DNA from: Xenorhabdus eapokensis | GTDB lineage: Bacteria; Pseudomonadota; Gammaproteobacteria; Enterobacterales; Enterobacteriaceae | Assembly (NCBI RefSeq): GCF_001908105.1 | Contig: NZ_MKGQ01000039.1 | Location: forward strand, 12,697 to 24,638 | Direction: 5' to 3' | Length of the DNA stretch: 11,942 nt | Part shown: piece after piece, positions 1-9,000 of the stretch | Numbering within the stretch: the stretch's first letter is position 1 | How the letters are laid out: every line of letters begins with the position of its first letter | Made by a program: the position numbers and the translations under genes | The notes under the pieces: model-generated | What the model was told of the DNA's origin: nothing | Database searches by the model: none | What the model saw: the letters and a program-made list of their open reading frames with translations, nothing else

Positions 1-163
1 AGCGATGGGTTGTCGAACGTTCATTTGGTTGGCTGGAAAAATGTCGACGATTGTGGAAGAACTGTGAGAGATATTTGAATACCAGCCTTCAGTTCGTCAC
101 TCTGGCATTTCTCGTCGTGTTGCTGCGCAGAAAAAATACTGAATAGGCTGTTAGAAAGTGCCG
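1..163 (+). mobile_element. Right end of an IS5-type insertion sequence (truncated by window)
   Basis: The window opens inside an insertion sequence. It contains the transposase 3' end (stop at 144-146) and about 17 bases of non-coding end, in which ggctgttagaaagtgcc (147-163) is the likely terminal inverted repeat. Homology to the asparagine-synthetase-like gene begins right after this, so the junction lies near 163. The left end and the target duplication are outside the window, so the exact boundary is inferred. Confidence 0.6.
3..146 (+). CDS. IS5-family DDE transposase, C-terminal fragment
   Basis: This is an open frame of 47 codons ending in TAG, cut by the window start. It begins with RWVVERSFGWLEKCRR, the conserved C-terminal signature of IS5-family (IS427-like) transposases. 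The glutamate of the VVER motif is normally the third acidic residue of the DDE catalytic triad. The tail is hydrophobic and ends in LLRRKNTE. The protein would catalyse cut-and-paste movement of the IS. Only the last third or less is visible, so activity cannot be judged. The insertion is oriented like the downstream operon and has replaced the 5' half of the next gene. Confidence 0.75.
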   Translation, partial: RWVVERSFGWLEKCRRLWKNCERYLNTSLQFVTLAFLVVLLRRKNTE

Positions 164-171
164 AGGAGTCA

Positions 172-969
172 GTGCGCCTACAACCCAATTTGCATCGGAT
201 TTCTCTGGAACAAACAGCTTTTATGCCTGTGTTGCGAAAGGCGGTAAAAAACTTTGGTGCAGCAACCCGTATGTCCAGCCTGCTGATGTATCAACAAATA
301 GCGGATGCAGTCGGGGATGCAGGATACCACTGTGTATTGCTGGGAGAGGGTGCTGACGAGTTGTTCTGGGGCTATCCACGCCACCTTGACCTACAACAAT
401 CAAAGCGACATGATGCAGGCAGTTTTGCCCGTATTTGGTTCGGTGACTACCAAAACAAAGCAAAGTTATTTTCTTCTGAAATTACCTCTGAACTGAATGA
501 TCAAATTGAAGAAATTTCTAATTCAGCCCTAAAGGAAGGGTATGAAGCAGCTATTGACCATTTCGATCTGCATTACTCTTTGGAGCCTCTGTTGCGTCGA
601 GCTGATCATCTCCTGATGTCACGCACAATTGAAGCTCGAACACCTTATTTACATGCTGGACTCGGTATGCTGGCAAGTCGTTCCACACGCCTTGCGGATG
701 GTATAACTAAAGCCCCACTGTGTAATTTACTCAAGAAACGGCTACCAAACTGGCAATGGAAACCTAAGCAACACTTCCGTTTACCTTTCGCCTATTGGCC
801 TAAAGCAGTACAGGAAATGCGTCACTATCTGCAGGAACACTGCGAGTCATTACGCAATATCGGTCTGGTGAATTTAACACCTGCATATATAGAAACGGTG
901 GATAATACTCAACTTTTTACTCTAACTACGCTTTCCCTTTGGCAACAAGAATATGAGGTGAATTTATGA
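172..969 (+). pseudogene. Asparagine-synthetase-like amidotransferase, N-terminally truncated by IS
   Basis: This encodes 265 residues of the synthetase (C-terminal) domain of the asparagine synthase B family. Visible motifs are GEGADELFWGYPR (58-70), like the family's GEGADELFGGY, then TIEARTPYLH (152-161), whose glutamate matches the essential one in LEARVPFLD, and KPKQHFRLP (197-205). Full-length members have about 500-600 residues. The whole glutaminase domain and the SGGxDS pyrophosphate loop are missing, so ATP-dependent amide formation should be lost. The open frame continues upstream into the IS, showing that the IS removed the 5' part. The GTG at 172 has GAGGAG three bases upstream, so a stub could be translated. 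The stop overlaps the next ATG. Relatives also include beta-lactam synthetases and lasso cyclases; the GEGADE motif favours the ordinary AsnB type. Confidence 0.8.
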
Positions 970-1919
970 GTTTTTCTTCCTACCCGCGCCCGATTGCTTG
1001 GCGAGGAAATATCGTGTTTGAACGTTCGGCTCGTTTTAATCAGTCGTTGGAAGCTCTGCTCAGAGCAATGGCGGAAGGCTATCAACCTGATAAAAGTGAT
1101 GATATATTGCGTCGTAATTTGCATCGGGAACTTGAGCTGGAAAGTGGTGTAGTAGTGCATGATTCCCCAACGCTCAAATCCCTATCGGCTGCACCATTTC
1201 GAGCACTGTTTAATGAGTTTTGCCTTTGGTTTGGTATTCCAGTTTCAATTAACAAACAAGGACATTACTTAAAAGAAGTTCGTGATCATGGTGTACGCGA
1301 TAGCCTTAATATGCCACAACGTGGACATTTAACTAATCAAGAGCTCGCTTTTCATTCTGATAGGGCAGATATCACTGTGCTGGGTTGTTGGAGTCCTGCT
1401 GCTCGCGGAGGTGCTTTTCGCATTCGTTCTTCTGCCGATGTAGTATTGCAAGCAGAACAACGCCGGTTTACTTGGCTTTCCCACCTAAAAAAGCCCATTC
1501 CTCATGATTTGCGTGATGAAGGTGATCAATCTTGGATTGCTTTGCCACTATTGAGTGAAAATCATGATCAATTTGTTTTACGTTATATACGTAAGTTTAA
1601 CGATTCAGTAGTTCGCCATGGCATAGAGCAGGCACAAGAAATCAACCAGATGCTAACAGATATGGATTCAATTGTTGAACAGCCTGGTCATTACGCTGAA
1701 CTGAACTTCAGTAAAGGAATGTTAGTAATGGTCAATAATCACATTACATTACATGCTCGCACTTGTTTTGAAAATGATGAAAAACATGAGCGTTGCTTGT
1801 TGCGTTGTTGGCTTAGCAGTGAATTTACTCGTCCATTACCCACAAGTTTTTTGCCTTTGTTTCATAGCGTAGACGCAGGAACTTTGCGTGGTGGCGTCCA
1901 GGCAGATAAGACATGGTGA
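966..1919 (+). CDS. TauD/TfdA-family Fe(II)/2-oxoglutarate-dependent dioxygenase
   Basis: This 317-residue enzyme would use Fe(II), O2 and 2-oxoglutarate to hydroxylate or desaturate a small molecule in the cytoplasm. The iron triad is visible: H130 and D132 in ELAFHSDRAD, and distal H263 in NNHITLHARTCFEND. R276 and R280 in ERCLLRCW are candidates for binding the 2-oxoglutarate carboxylate. The context around GIPVSINKQGH and CWSPAARGG is typical of the TauD/clavaminate-synthase-like branch. Length is normal and the gene looks intact. The start is firm: GAGGTG at 955-960 precedes ATG 966, which overlaps the upstream stop (ATGA), implying translational coupling to the asparagine-synthetase-like gene. 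Pairing of the two families suggests tailoring of an amino-acid-derived metabolite, possibly an amidated or hydroxylated one. The substrate cannot be told. Confidence 0.85.
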   Translation: MSFSSYPRPIAWRGNIVFERSARFNQSLEALLRAMAEGYQPDKSDDILRRNLHRELELESGVVVHDSPTLKSLSAAPFRALFNEFCLWFGIPVSINKQGHYLKEVRDHGVRDSLNMPQRGHLTNQELAFHSDRADITVLGCWSPAARGGAFRIRSSADVVLQAEQRRFTWLSHLKKPIPHDLRDEGDQSWIALPLLSENHDQFVLRYIRKFNDSVVRHGIEQAQEINQMLTDMDSIVEQPGHYAELNFSKGMLVMVNNHITLHARTCFENDEKHERCLLRCWLSSEFTRPLPTSFLPLFHSVDAGTLRGGVQADKTW

Positions 1920-1923
1920 TCCG

Positions 1924-3165
1924 ATGCAGAGTAAAACCTTTACCCTGGCACGTTTTCGTGCTTTACCCGCAGAAATTCATTTGATGTTGGTAGGCACCCT
2001 GCTAACGCGGGGAGCCTATTTTATGATCTGGCCTTTTTTAGCGGTGATACTGTACCGCCAGTTCAACTTCTCTGCAACTGCCATTGGTGCCTTACTCTCC
2101 ATAGCTATCATCTTTGGTGCAATCAGTGGCGTCTATACTGGTTGGCTATCAGATCGTTTTGGTCGTAAACGCCTTATACTTTGTGGAACCACATTGAGTG
2201 CACTGGCTTTTGTCTTACTAAGCTATGGTAATAACCCCGCACTGTATGGCATTGGTATTGCTGGTGTCAGTATTGGTTGTGCTCTACTTGAATCCAGCTG
2301 CAAGGCATTAATAGGAGATCGTATTAATGATAAGGCTTCGCGTGAGCTGGCACTCTATTGCCGTTATTACGCTATCAATGCTGGTGCTGCGGTAGGTCCA
2401 TTATTTGGGGTGACCTTAGGCGTTGACAAACAAGGTTTAACCTTTTTAATTACTGCCTCAATCTATTTTATTTATGGTTTGTTGCTATGGCGCTCACTGC
2501 ACTATACCGTATGGCGAAGTACTACACCAAAGCAAACTAGTACCACATCTTCCACGTTTTTTGCCGCCTGCGGACAAATGATCCGTCATCGATTTTTTGC
2601 TTTGTTGATGCTTTGTAATATGCTGGCAGCCTTAGTATACGCCAGCTTCGATTCCACATTGGTCCAATATCTCACTCGTAGTCATGTACCAAATGTTATG
2701 TCGCTGATTGCTACCCTGATTGCGATTAATGCTCTGACTATTATTATTGCTCAGTTTCCTTTATTACGTCTGCTACAACGTTATTCTACTGGAGTTAGGC
2801 TAATGACAGGATTACTAATGATGCTATTGGCACAGCTGCTATTTGCTTTTGCTCCTGTTACACAATTTTATATGCTCGCTGTAGCAACCATCATCCTTAG
2901 TCTGGGTGAATTGGTAGTATTCCCTACATTCAGTGTGGAAGTGGATCAGATAACCCCAAATGCGTTACGTGGGAGCTATTTTGGTGCCGCTAACCTTTAC
3001 CTATTGGGCAGTGCCGTTGCTCCATTGTATGGTGGTTTAATGTTGGATCTTGGCAACCACCAGATACTTTTTCTTAGCCTAGCAGGGCTTTGTTTGCTCA
3101 CCATGATACTACAACGCACTGTAAACTCGATGAAACGGACACAAAGTGAGGTAACTACACCATGA
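1924..3165 (+). CDS. MFS-family drug/metabolite efflux transporter
   Basis: This is a 413-residue inner-membrane protein with about twelve hydrophobic segments, beginning around LMLVGTLLTRGAYFMIW. The major facilitator motif A, WLSDRFGRKR (residues 74-83), sits in the loop between helices 2 and 3. The overall style is that of drug:H+ antiporters of the MdtH-like group. The ATG at 1924 is chosen because it lies 4 bases after the dioxygenase stop and places the first helix normally. A GTG at 1888 would add 12 residues and overlap the upstream gene. The 3' end overlaps the hydrolase start as ATGA. Its place inside the operon suggests export of, or self-protection against, the pathway product. 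Specificity is not visible. Confidence 0.88.
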   Translation: MQSKTFTLARFRALPAEIHLMLVGTLLTRGAYFMIWPFLAVILYRQFNFSATAIGALLSIAIIFGAISGVYTGWLSDRFGRKRLILCGTTLSALAFVLLSYGNNPALYGIGIAGVSIGCALLESSCKALIGDRINDKASRELALYCRYYAINAGAAVGPLFGVTLGVDKQGLTFLITASIYFIYGLLLWRSLHYTVWRSTTPKQTSTTSSTFFAACGQMIRHRFFALLMLCNMLAALVYASFDSTLVQYLTRSHVPNVMSLIATLIAINALTIIIAQFPLLRLLQRYSTGVRLMTGLLMMLLAQLLFAFAPVTQFYMLAVATIILSLGELVVFPTFSVEVDQITPNALRGSYFGAANLYLLGSAVAPLYGGLMLDLGNHQILFLSLAGLCLLTMILQRTVNSMKRTQSEVTTP

Positions 3166-3788
3166 CTGCACGTATTCTGGTTTCAGGTTTTTTTTTACGT
3201 CGTGGTGTTTGGTCTCCAAATTTGATTGGGGAAGATGTAGATGATATCAGAGATCAATCAGAGTGTGACCTCCAGCATTGGCTAGATGAAGCGGAAATGC
3301 TTGCCTCGGCTTTTAATAAACCAATAGAAATTATTGGTCACAGTTTCGGAGGATATCTAGCACAATGCTTGGCAGCTCGATTGGGAGACAAGGTTAGCCA
3401 TTTATGGTTATTGAGTGCGCTGACTAGCCAAGGTGGCAGTGCTCTTGAAAGCTATCAAGAGAGTGGACAAGAGGCGTTATCAGAAATTTGTAGGTTGGAT
3501 ATAAGTAGTGGTCGTATCTACTTACATAAACCTGAACGCTTCCTCACACTTTTAGGCCAATCTGTTCCTTTAGCATCAAGTGAGCCAGTGCAGTTATTAC
3601 TTGCTCCGCCGCCACCACGTATAACTAACTTGAGCTGTCCAGTTAGCTATGTAATCACACAGCAAGATTTGCTAACACCTCCTTTACTACAACATACTTT
3701 TGCCAGCCGACTAAATGCACGGTTAATTAATTGGATAGGAGGACATATGTCTCCTTTAATGGAGAGCGAATGGCTGCATAGCAGATAA
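3162..3788 (+). CDS. Small alpha/beta hydrolase
   Basis: This is a 208-residue alpha/beta-hydrolase-fold protein. The nucleophile elbow is IIGHSFGGYLA with S61. The likely acid is D169 in QQDLLTP and the general base H195 in GGHMSPL, so the triad appears complete. The N-terminus (LVSGFFLRRGVWSP) matches the family's HGxxxxxxxW strand and oxyanion segment, with Ser replacing the usual His. There is no signal peptide, so it is cytoplasmic. The start overlaps the transporter stop (ATGA) and has GTGAGG about 10 bases upstream. It is probably the last gene of the operon and could hydrolyse an ester, thioester or amide in the same pathway. It could equally be a proofreading or resistance enzyme. 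Confidence 0.82.
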   Translation: MTARILVSGFFLRRGVWSPNLIGEDVDDIRDQSECDLQHWLDEAEMLASAFNKPIEIIGHSFGGYLAQCLAARLGDKVSHLWLLSALTSQGGSALESYQESGQEALSEICRLDISSGRIYLHKPERFLTLLGQSVPLASSEPVQLLLAPPPPRITNLSCPVSYVITQQDLLTPPLLQHTFASRLNARLINWIGGHMSPLMESEWLHSR

Positions 3789-4315
3789 GTATAAGGGAAT
3801 CACAGACCTCAATAAGAAAATTTACTTTGAAAGCGGTAGGAAGAGTTGTTACCTAGATTATCCCTATCGTTTTTTCTCAATTTCATATCAAATAAAAATT
3901 TGACCCTACTCGTTCCAACCAATAAAATATTTAATTGTTATCAAAGATCCATCACCTGTCAGGATCGCCTTCGGGTGGCGAAACAAAACTCCTGTAGCCT
4001 GAAAGGGAGAGCAAGATTGCGGTACATCTGCCCACCTTTGGAAGCAGATATTGTCAGACATAAACCCTTGTCTGGTAATGAAGGTTTCTTAAACTAAAAA
4101 TACGCCCAAAAGGTGTTTTTATCTTGTCGCCGAAGGGTGTTGAACGTGGGTTCATACACTGACTTTTCAAATCAACATAAATCCTGTTTATCTTCAATGA
4201 ACAACAGGATGGCTTTTGCGCATCCGTTCATACTTTTATCTATCCCTGTCTGAATTATTCAACAGGCAATTTTTCTACCGCTAAACCATTAACACATGAC
4301 TGCCGTTTGACATTG
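3789..4315. other. Non-coding stretch after the operon
   Basis: I see no convincing gene here. Open frames that exist lack start context and family features. The stretch carries small inverted repeats: TCGCC/GGCGA (3965-3969, 3977-3981), CAGACA/TGTCTG (4055-4060, 4069-4074) and ATCCTGTT/AACAGGAT (4181-4188, 4203-4210). The last one competes with GGATG/CATCC (4207-4211, 4221-4225). None is followed by a clear poly-T tail. Confidence 0.6.
4095..4121 (+). terminator. Weak candidate rho-independent terminator
   Basis: A-rich sequence is followed by CGCC-CAAAA-GGTG (stem 4103-4106 with 4112-4115, one G-T pair) and then TTTTTA. The stem is only 4 bp plus A-T pairs, so strength is doubtful. It lies about 310 bases after the hydrolase stop. 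Confidence 0.25.
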
Positions 4316-4390
4316 AATCTGGCGGCGTTTTGCTGTACCCGTTGGTATTTCAACGCTTGCATAGCCGTTGCTGATTGTTCGAAAACTCAA

Positions 4391-4428
4391 GGCGTCACTT
4401 TTTGCGGGTTACCGCTGAAAGTGACGCC
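4391..4428. other. Strong two-tier hairpin
   Basis: An 11-bp perfect stem (GGCGTCACTTT 4391-4401 with AAAGTGACGCC 4418-4428) encloses a second stem (GCGG 4404-4407 with CCGC 4412-4415) with a GTTA tetraloop. The two tiers are separated by a small internal loop. No poly-T follows, so it is not a standard terminator. It could be an RNA element or a site read as folded single strand. Confidence 0.7.
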
Positions 4429-4471
4429 GCAGCCAAAGCACAACCCAACCCTGACAGACTCACGCCTGCTT

Positions 4472-4487
4472 CACTATACAGTGAATC
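4472..4487. other. Small perfect hairpin
   Basis: TTCACT (4472-4477) pairs with AGTGAA (4482-4487) around an ATAC loop. It lies between the larger hairpin at 4391-4428 and the branched structure at 4521-4649. Confidence 0.5.
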
Positions 4488-4520
4488 TGACACTGCATTT
4501 TTAGATTGAAAAAGGAGAAC

Positions 4521-4676
4521 TTGACGATATCGAGGCTGGCTTTTAGCCGGTGGGGATGACCTGCTTATGCAGGCGGCAGTACTGCGTACTCAACCGATAC
4601 CCCGCAATACCTCAACCTGCGTTCACTCTGGCGCACAGATATCGATCAAGGGCAAAGCAGGTTTTTCTGTTTTGCC
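4521..4676 (+). ncRNA. Candidate branched structured RNA upstream of the integrase
   Basis: A closing stem pairs TTGACGATATC (4521-4531) with GATATCGATCAA (4638-4649): 11 pairs with one bulged A at 4645. Inside lie hairpins CTGGC/GCCGG (4536-4550), CCTGC-TTAT-GCAGG (4560-4573), AGTAC-TGC-GTACT (4578-4590) and TGCG/CGCA (4618-4635). GGGG (4552-4555) can pair with CCCC (4600-4603) around the second and third of these. Directly outside is GGCAAAGCAG/CTGTTTTGCC (4651-4676), 10 bp with one G-T pair and a 6-base loop. The integrase ATG is 57 bases downstream. The element could be a leader regulating the integrase, a separate small RNA, or a recombination site. No match to a named family can be asserted. 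Confidence 0.5.
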
Positions 4677-4733
4677 AGAATGGTCGCGCGCCAGAGATTG
4701 CATGTTGTCAGGTATAGATCGCGGGAGAAGCTA

Positions 4734-5603
4734 ATGAGTCGATTGATTAAGGAATTAAAATTTTTTGCCCGGCAAGGCGGCGGCAGCCATAAGACCTGCC
4801 ATGATCGCATTCGGATTGCTGGACGCTTGGGCGCGTTGTTATTGAGCCTGAATATTCAGGTGAAAAGCCTTAATAATTTGAAAGCCAAGCATGTGGAACA
4901 GTATGTTGATGCCCGTTTGTCTCAGGGGATCGCCAAACGAACGGTGCAAAATGAAATGGCTGCGCTGCGTAATATCTTTCGCATGGCAGGCCGGGAAAAA
5001 CTGGAGACCTCGCCGCGTTTGAGTAATCAGGCATTGGGATTAAGCGACACCAGCCGCGCCGGAACAAAACAAGCAATCCCTGATGCCACGTTTCAGGTTG
5101 TTTATCAGAAAGCACTTGAACGTGATGCCGGATTTGCCGTCACACTGACACTTGCCCGATTGTTGGGGTTACGTTCTCAGGAAGCGGTGCAATGCAGTGC
5201 TTCATTGAAAAGCTGGCGAAAACAATTAGATCAACCAGAGCCGAAACTGCATGTTGTCTTCGGTACAAAAGGTGGCCGACCAAGACAAACCCGTGTACTG
5301 GATATCGCAGCGGTAAAAGAGGCTGTCGAACAGGCCATTACTATTGCAGAACAACGTGGCGGCAGGCTGATTGATAAACCCGACCTCAAGCAGGCCATGA
5401 ACTACTGGCGGACACATACCACAAAGATTGGTTTAACAGGCTGCCATTCTCCCCATAGTTTACGCTATGCATGGGCGCAGGATGCACTGAATTATTACCA
5501 ACAGAATGGTTTTAGTCGTCAGGAGGCAAGGGCATTGGTTTCAATGGATTTGGGGCACGGTGATGGTCGCGGGCGTTATGTAGAGCGGGTTTATAGCCGT
5601 TAA
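4734..5603 (+). CDS. Tyrosine recombinase (integrase-domain protein of the Integrase_1 type)
   Basis: This is a 289-residue site-specific recombinase. The N-terminal SAM-like core-binding part (1-100; ARQGGGSHKTCHDRIR) and the catalytic part (about 120-289) match the integrase-domain proteins common in enterobacterial islands. The catalytic set is visible: R147 in LLGLRSQEAV, K179 in FGTKGGRPR, H241 and R244 in SPHSLRY, H275 in LGHGDGRG, and Y282 or Y287 in RYVERVY as nucleophile. ATG 4734 is preferred because GGGAGAAG lies just upstream and the protein then starts as family members do (MSRLIKELK). An in-frame ATG at 4680 would add 18 residues without a binding site. A decayed duplicate of codons 222-289 lies at 9433-9645. 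The gene appears intact and may mobilise the adjacent KAP cargo. Confidence 0.9.
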   Translation: MSRLIKELKFFARQGGGSHKTCHDRIRIAGRLGALLLSLNIQVKSLNNLKAKHVEQYVDARLSQGIAKRTVQNEMAALRNIFRMAGREKLETSPRLSNQALGLSDTSRAGTKQAIPDATFQVVYQKALERDAGFAVTLTLARLLGLRSQEAVQCSASLKSWRKQLDQPEPKLHVVFGTKGGRPRQTRVLDIAAVKEAVEQAITIAEQRGGRLIDKPDLKQAMNYWRTHTTKIGLTGCHSPHSLRYAWAQDALNYYQQNGFSRQEARALVSMDLGHGDGRGRYVERVYSR

Positions 5604-6092
5604 AGTGTATTAGCTATGTTAATCGCAATCAGATCTGACCCTATTGATAATCTGAGCGAAATCCAATCAGATAGTCCAGATAGTCGGCTTTGTGTCAGAA
5701 GCGGGCTTCTCCGATCATCTATTCATAAGTTCGACCCTTGGCTACAATATTGCGGTTTCAATAATTTTTTTAAAAACTGTGTCTTCTCTAAAAAGAGCAG
5801 TGTTTTCATCGGGTACTGCTATAGAAGTTCTGTTGTTCAACACAACCTCGGCTATGAGGCTTTTAGTTTTATCTTGCTTTTTGTTATCGCTTTGCAGCAC
5901 CAAATCTAATGTTACACATATAAGGCTGGTTGATTTTGGAGAGCAACACAAAAATCTCACAAACTTGTATTGAAATATATAATGAAAATTTGTTTATGAT
6001 TAACAAGTGGAACGGTTGTAATGCGGCTACACTGCAACCTTAAGAGTACATTTTCATGCTGGTAACAATTAGTTTATTTTTGTGGAGAAAGT
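5604..6092. other. Integrase-KAP intergenic leader
   Basis: These 489 bases hold no gene I trust; the frames on both strands lack family features. A short inverted repeat AGAAG/CTTCT lies at 5697-5710. A hairpin GGTTGTA/TGCAACC (6014-6020 with 6033-6039, one G-T pair) sits in the probable KAP leader. The first ~30 bases resemble the sequence after the integrase remnant: TGTATTAG..CAATCAG (5607-5632) against TGTGTTAG..CAATCAG. The duplicated segment may therefore extend past the stop codon. Confidence 0.5.
5965..6000 (+). promoter_or_regulatory. Candidate promoter for the KAP NTPase gene
   Basis: The AT-rich stretch has a perfect TATAAT at 5978-5983 without a good -35 at the right distance. 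The alternative is TTGAAA (5970-5975) with TATGAT (5995-6000) and a 19-base spacer. Either would give a 5' leader of roughly 85-105 bases containing the hairpin at 6014-6039. Confidence 0.3.
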
Positions 6093-9000
6093 ATGCCGTT
6101 AAAGCTACAGCAGGAATCGCCTTCTGATAATGATTTATTTGAAGGTGAAAGTCATAAAAAAGTGGCTGAACGAATGGCCGGAGTGTTACGTGAAGTCGAT
6201 AATAACATTGTAGGACTTGAGGGGGAACTGGGTTCTGGCAAATCAACTATTATAAATCTTCTAAAAGGCGAACTGAGTACTGAATATCGGTTCATTGAGT
6301 TTGATGCTGAACGTTATCACTATGGTAATACAAAGAAAGCGTTGATTGAAGTCATTTACAAGGGACTCAGTAATGAGACAGGAGCAGATCAGAAGAAGCT
6401 GGATGCCTACCGTAATCAGGCCCTTGGTAATATTATTGAGTACGAAAAAAGAGTAAACAGTCGGCTGAGTTGGTGGACGGTTATGTTCATTCTGTGTTCA
6501 TTGCTGGCAGTACAGATGATTAGATACCTATTCATTGATATCAGCACGTTGATGATGACGGATAAGGCCGTCAGTAAATTAGTTCTATTACTGGAAGCAA
6601 TTGGTTTTCTGTCTCCGGGGATACTCCTATTAGCACTTTTGATGAAACGAGTATTTAGCACCAAACCAGAGAATAAGAAGCAAGAGGATAAGGAATCAAT
6701 CACTGTTGGCGATCTGTTTAAACGCAACAGTACAGATATAATATCTGAAACTTGGATGGTGAATCGTGAAGTGGGAACCATTGAACTTCACAATGCCCTG
6801 TCAGGTTTCACGGACAAAGATACGCTTCATCATGCTCTTCGTTTCATTCTTATTATCGATAACCTAGACAGAATTGTGCCTGACAAAGTGAAGGAACTAT
6901 GGAGTGATATGGAGCTTATTGCCGGAACGACACATGAATATTTTCGTGTCATCATTCCTTACTCTGCACGCCAAGTGGCTTCATCTCTTGATATGGAAGG
7001 GCATAGCGGGCGGGAGTTTATTGCTAAGCGTATTCCTGTCACTTTCAGTGTCCCACCTCTAATTACAGCCGGATGGCAGGATGCTTTCAAAACAATGTGG
7101 TCTCAGACTGTTAGCGATTCGGATGAAGCATCTTGCACTGAAGTTATTCAGTTGGTAGAACGGTGGCGTCCCCAACAGTATCCACGCATCACACCACGTC
7201 TTCTGAAAAAATTGGTGAATGATATTTATATTCTGAATCTAACGGTTCCGGTTGGATCTCCTGAAGAACCATCGCGCTTCGTTCTTATAGCGCTTTATAT
7301 TTTGATGGTGAGATATGGGGATTATGATATCAGGACTCTTCTACGTGATCCGTTCCAGGGCGAGCTAGATGAATCTGCGAGTCTGGCACCAGATGAGCAA
7401 TCCGATAAACTTAAGGCTAACTACGCTCAGTTGAAGCGCATATTCAACAATGATGCGAATCGTTGGAGCGAGTATCTTATGAGCGTACATTATCAAGCAC
7501 CGGCAGCACTAGCCCGAAGCGAATTAATTGATACCCCACTCATAGACGCCGTGAAATCGAAGGATTCCATCGCACTTGAAAGACTTGTTACTATGTGGGG
7601 CTTTACTCATGCTTGGCACCGTTGCGCTTCCGTGATGGATATGTCTTCGTGGCTGGAGACTGCGGCTGCGTTGCCATCAACCATACTTAATTTGGTTCAG
7701 CCACAAATTACTTTTGCATTGCAGCAACTGAATACCAGTTATGCAATACAAGCTCGAGAAGTTTTTAATCCCTCCCTAAATACCGCACTTTTAAACTTAA
7801 TGCGGCTTAGCTCTATCAGCATTGAGCCATTCATGAAACGCCAACGTGCTTTTATCATTTCGGAGCTTGATGACTTACAGTCAGCGCCAAAGGATAGCGA
7901 TACGAATGTTACCTCACTCCTCCGCGAGGCTGATCAGTATTCCAAATTGTTCGGTGCTAGTCTATTTGATTCAATGGATGTTGAAATACATGGCGATGTG
8001 TATGCGCGCTATCTCCTAAACAATGAGGAAAAATGGAAAGGGCTAAATATCCCTGCTATTCACTTGGACGATATTGAGACGGAAAACATGCTCCTTACTG
8101 TGTTGGAAGAACCCAGTGAGGATGTATTCAATCCGGGCGTCCTTCGGTTCATTGGTACAGGTAGTCTGTCTACTGAAAATATTATAAAAAAAGATCAGGA
8201 TATTCTTTTATACATCAGCAAATTGTCGTCAAATTTTACCAGTAGGGTTGTAATCGATAATTTTATTGATTTCAGAAAACTCATCTTCACTGAGCAATGG
8301 AATTCATCCAGCCAACTCTCTCTGTTTGCCCATCAAACTACAATGCAGCAGAATTATCCGATTGAATTTGCCGCACATGTCGTTGCACATATGGTTGCAA
8401 CTGATAACTTTACCGGAATTGAGGATTATAGTGATTATATTGAGGATGATGAGTACATCGGACTTCTTACAAACTATTTCAAATGTAGCAAGAGCTGGCA
8501 TAAAATCGCCAACTCATTATCAAACAACAAGATGATACCGTTTGTTAAAGGTGCAATTCAACGGCTTTTCGAAGAAGATAAGCTAGAAAGATTAGATGTA
8601 AGCCAGTATGTGAAGAAAGATTATCCATTATTGAGTGCACACATTACTGGGGTTGATCTGATGGAACCCGTCATTGCGCGTCAAGAATTCTTCAACGACA
8701 GACTCAATTTGAACGAGATTGAACTGATAGATGAAGAAACACTCCTCGATTTGCTTCGAACTGAGGCTCTACCGGGCACCCATGAAAAACTTTATTCTTT
8801 AAGCGAATCATTGTTAGCAGCCGATATGCTTTTAGGTTCATTTGAATCGATATCTTCGAATAATCAGATAATTTTGCTCCATATGCAGAGTTTGGGCAGA
8901 AAAATCCATCTGAACCCTGATGTTAACAGCTTTACGGAGTGGTATCGATCTGTCTCAAGGGAAGAACTGGCGAAGGGTAAATACATTCGTTTTATCTGGG

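Larger units (their letters stand above)
4316..4600 (+). repeat. Structured element, copy 1 (pre-integrase)
   Basis: This stretch shares ordered motifs with the region before the Nlp gene. AATCT-R-G-Y-GG-Y-G is at 4316-4327 (the other copy at 9703-9714), and CCC followed by a TGG-containing hairpin is at 4338-4355. GAGGCT and GCCGGT lie exactly 14 bases apart at 4532 and 4546 (9807 and 9821 in the other copy). TACTGCG is at 4580-4586 and AACC at 4592-4595. Copy 1 has about 150 extra bases in the middle, including the hairpin at 4391-4428. The alignment was made by eye, so common descent is likely but not proven. Confidence 0.45.

Noticed and set aside
172..969. Beta-lactam synthetase or lasso-peptide cyclase as identity of the truncated synthetase
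   Set aside because: The GEGADELF and EARTPYLH motifs fit ordinary AsnB-type enzymes better, and no lasso precursor or carbapenem/clavam partner genes are visible.
3846..4097. 83-codon + strand open frame after the hydrolase
   Set aside because: No ribosome site, no recognisable motif, and it runs across several small inverted repeats; more likely chance.
4307..4504. 65-codon + strand frame starting with TTG (AAFCCTRWYFNACIAVADC...)
   Set aside because: It overlaps the strong hairpins of the pre-integrase structured element and has no ribosome site. A small Ash-like or hypothetical protein cannot be excluded, but the structure explains the region better.
5616..5973. Two overlapping + strand frames and a - strand frame (5742-5960) in the KAP leader
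   Set aside because: They conflict with one another, lack ribosome sites and family features. The - strand one looks mildly protein-like but I could not tie it to anything.
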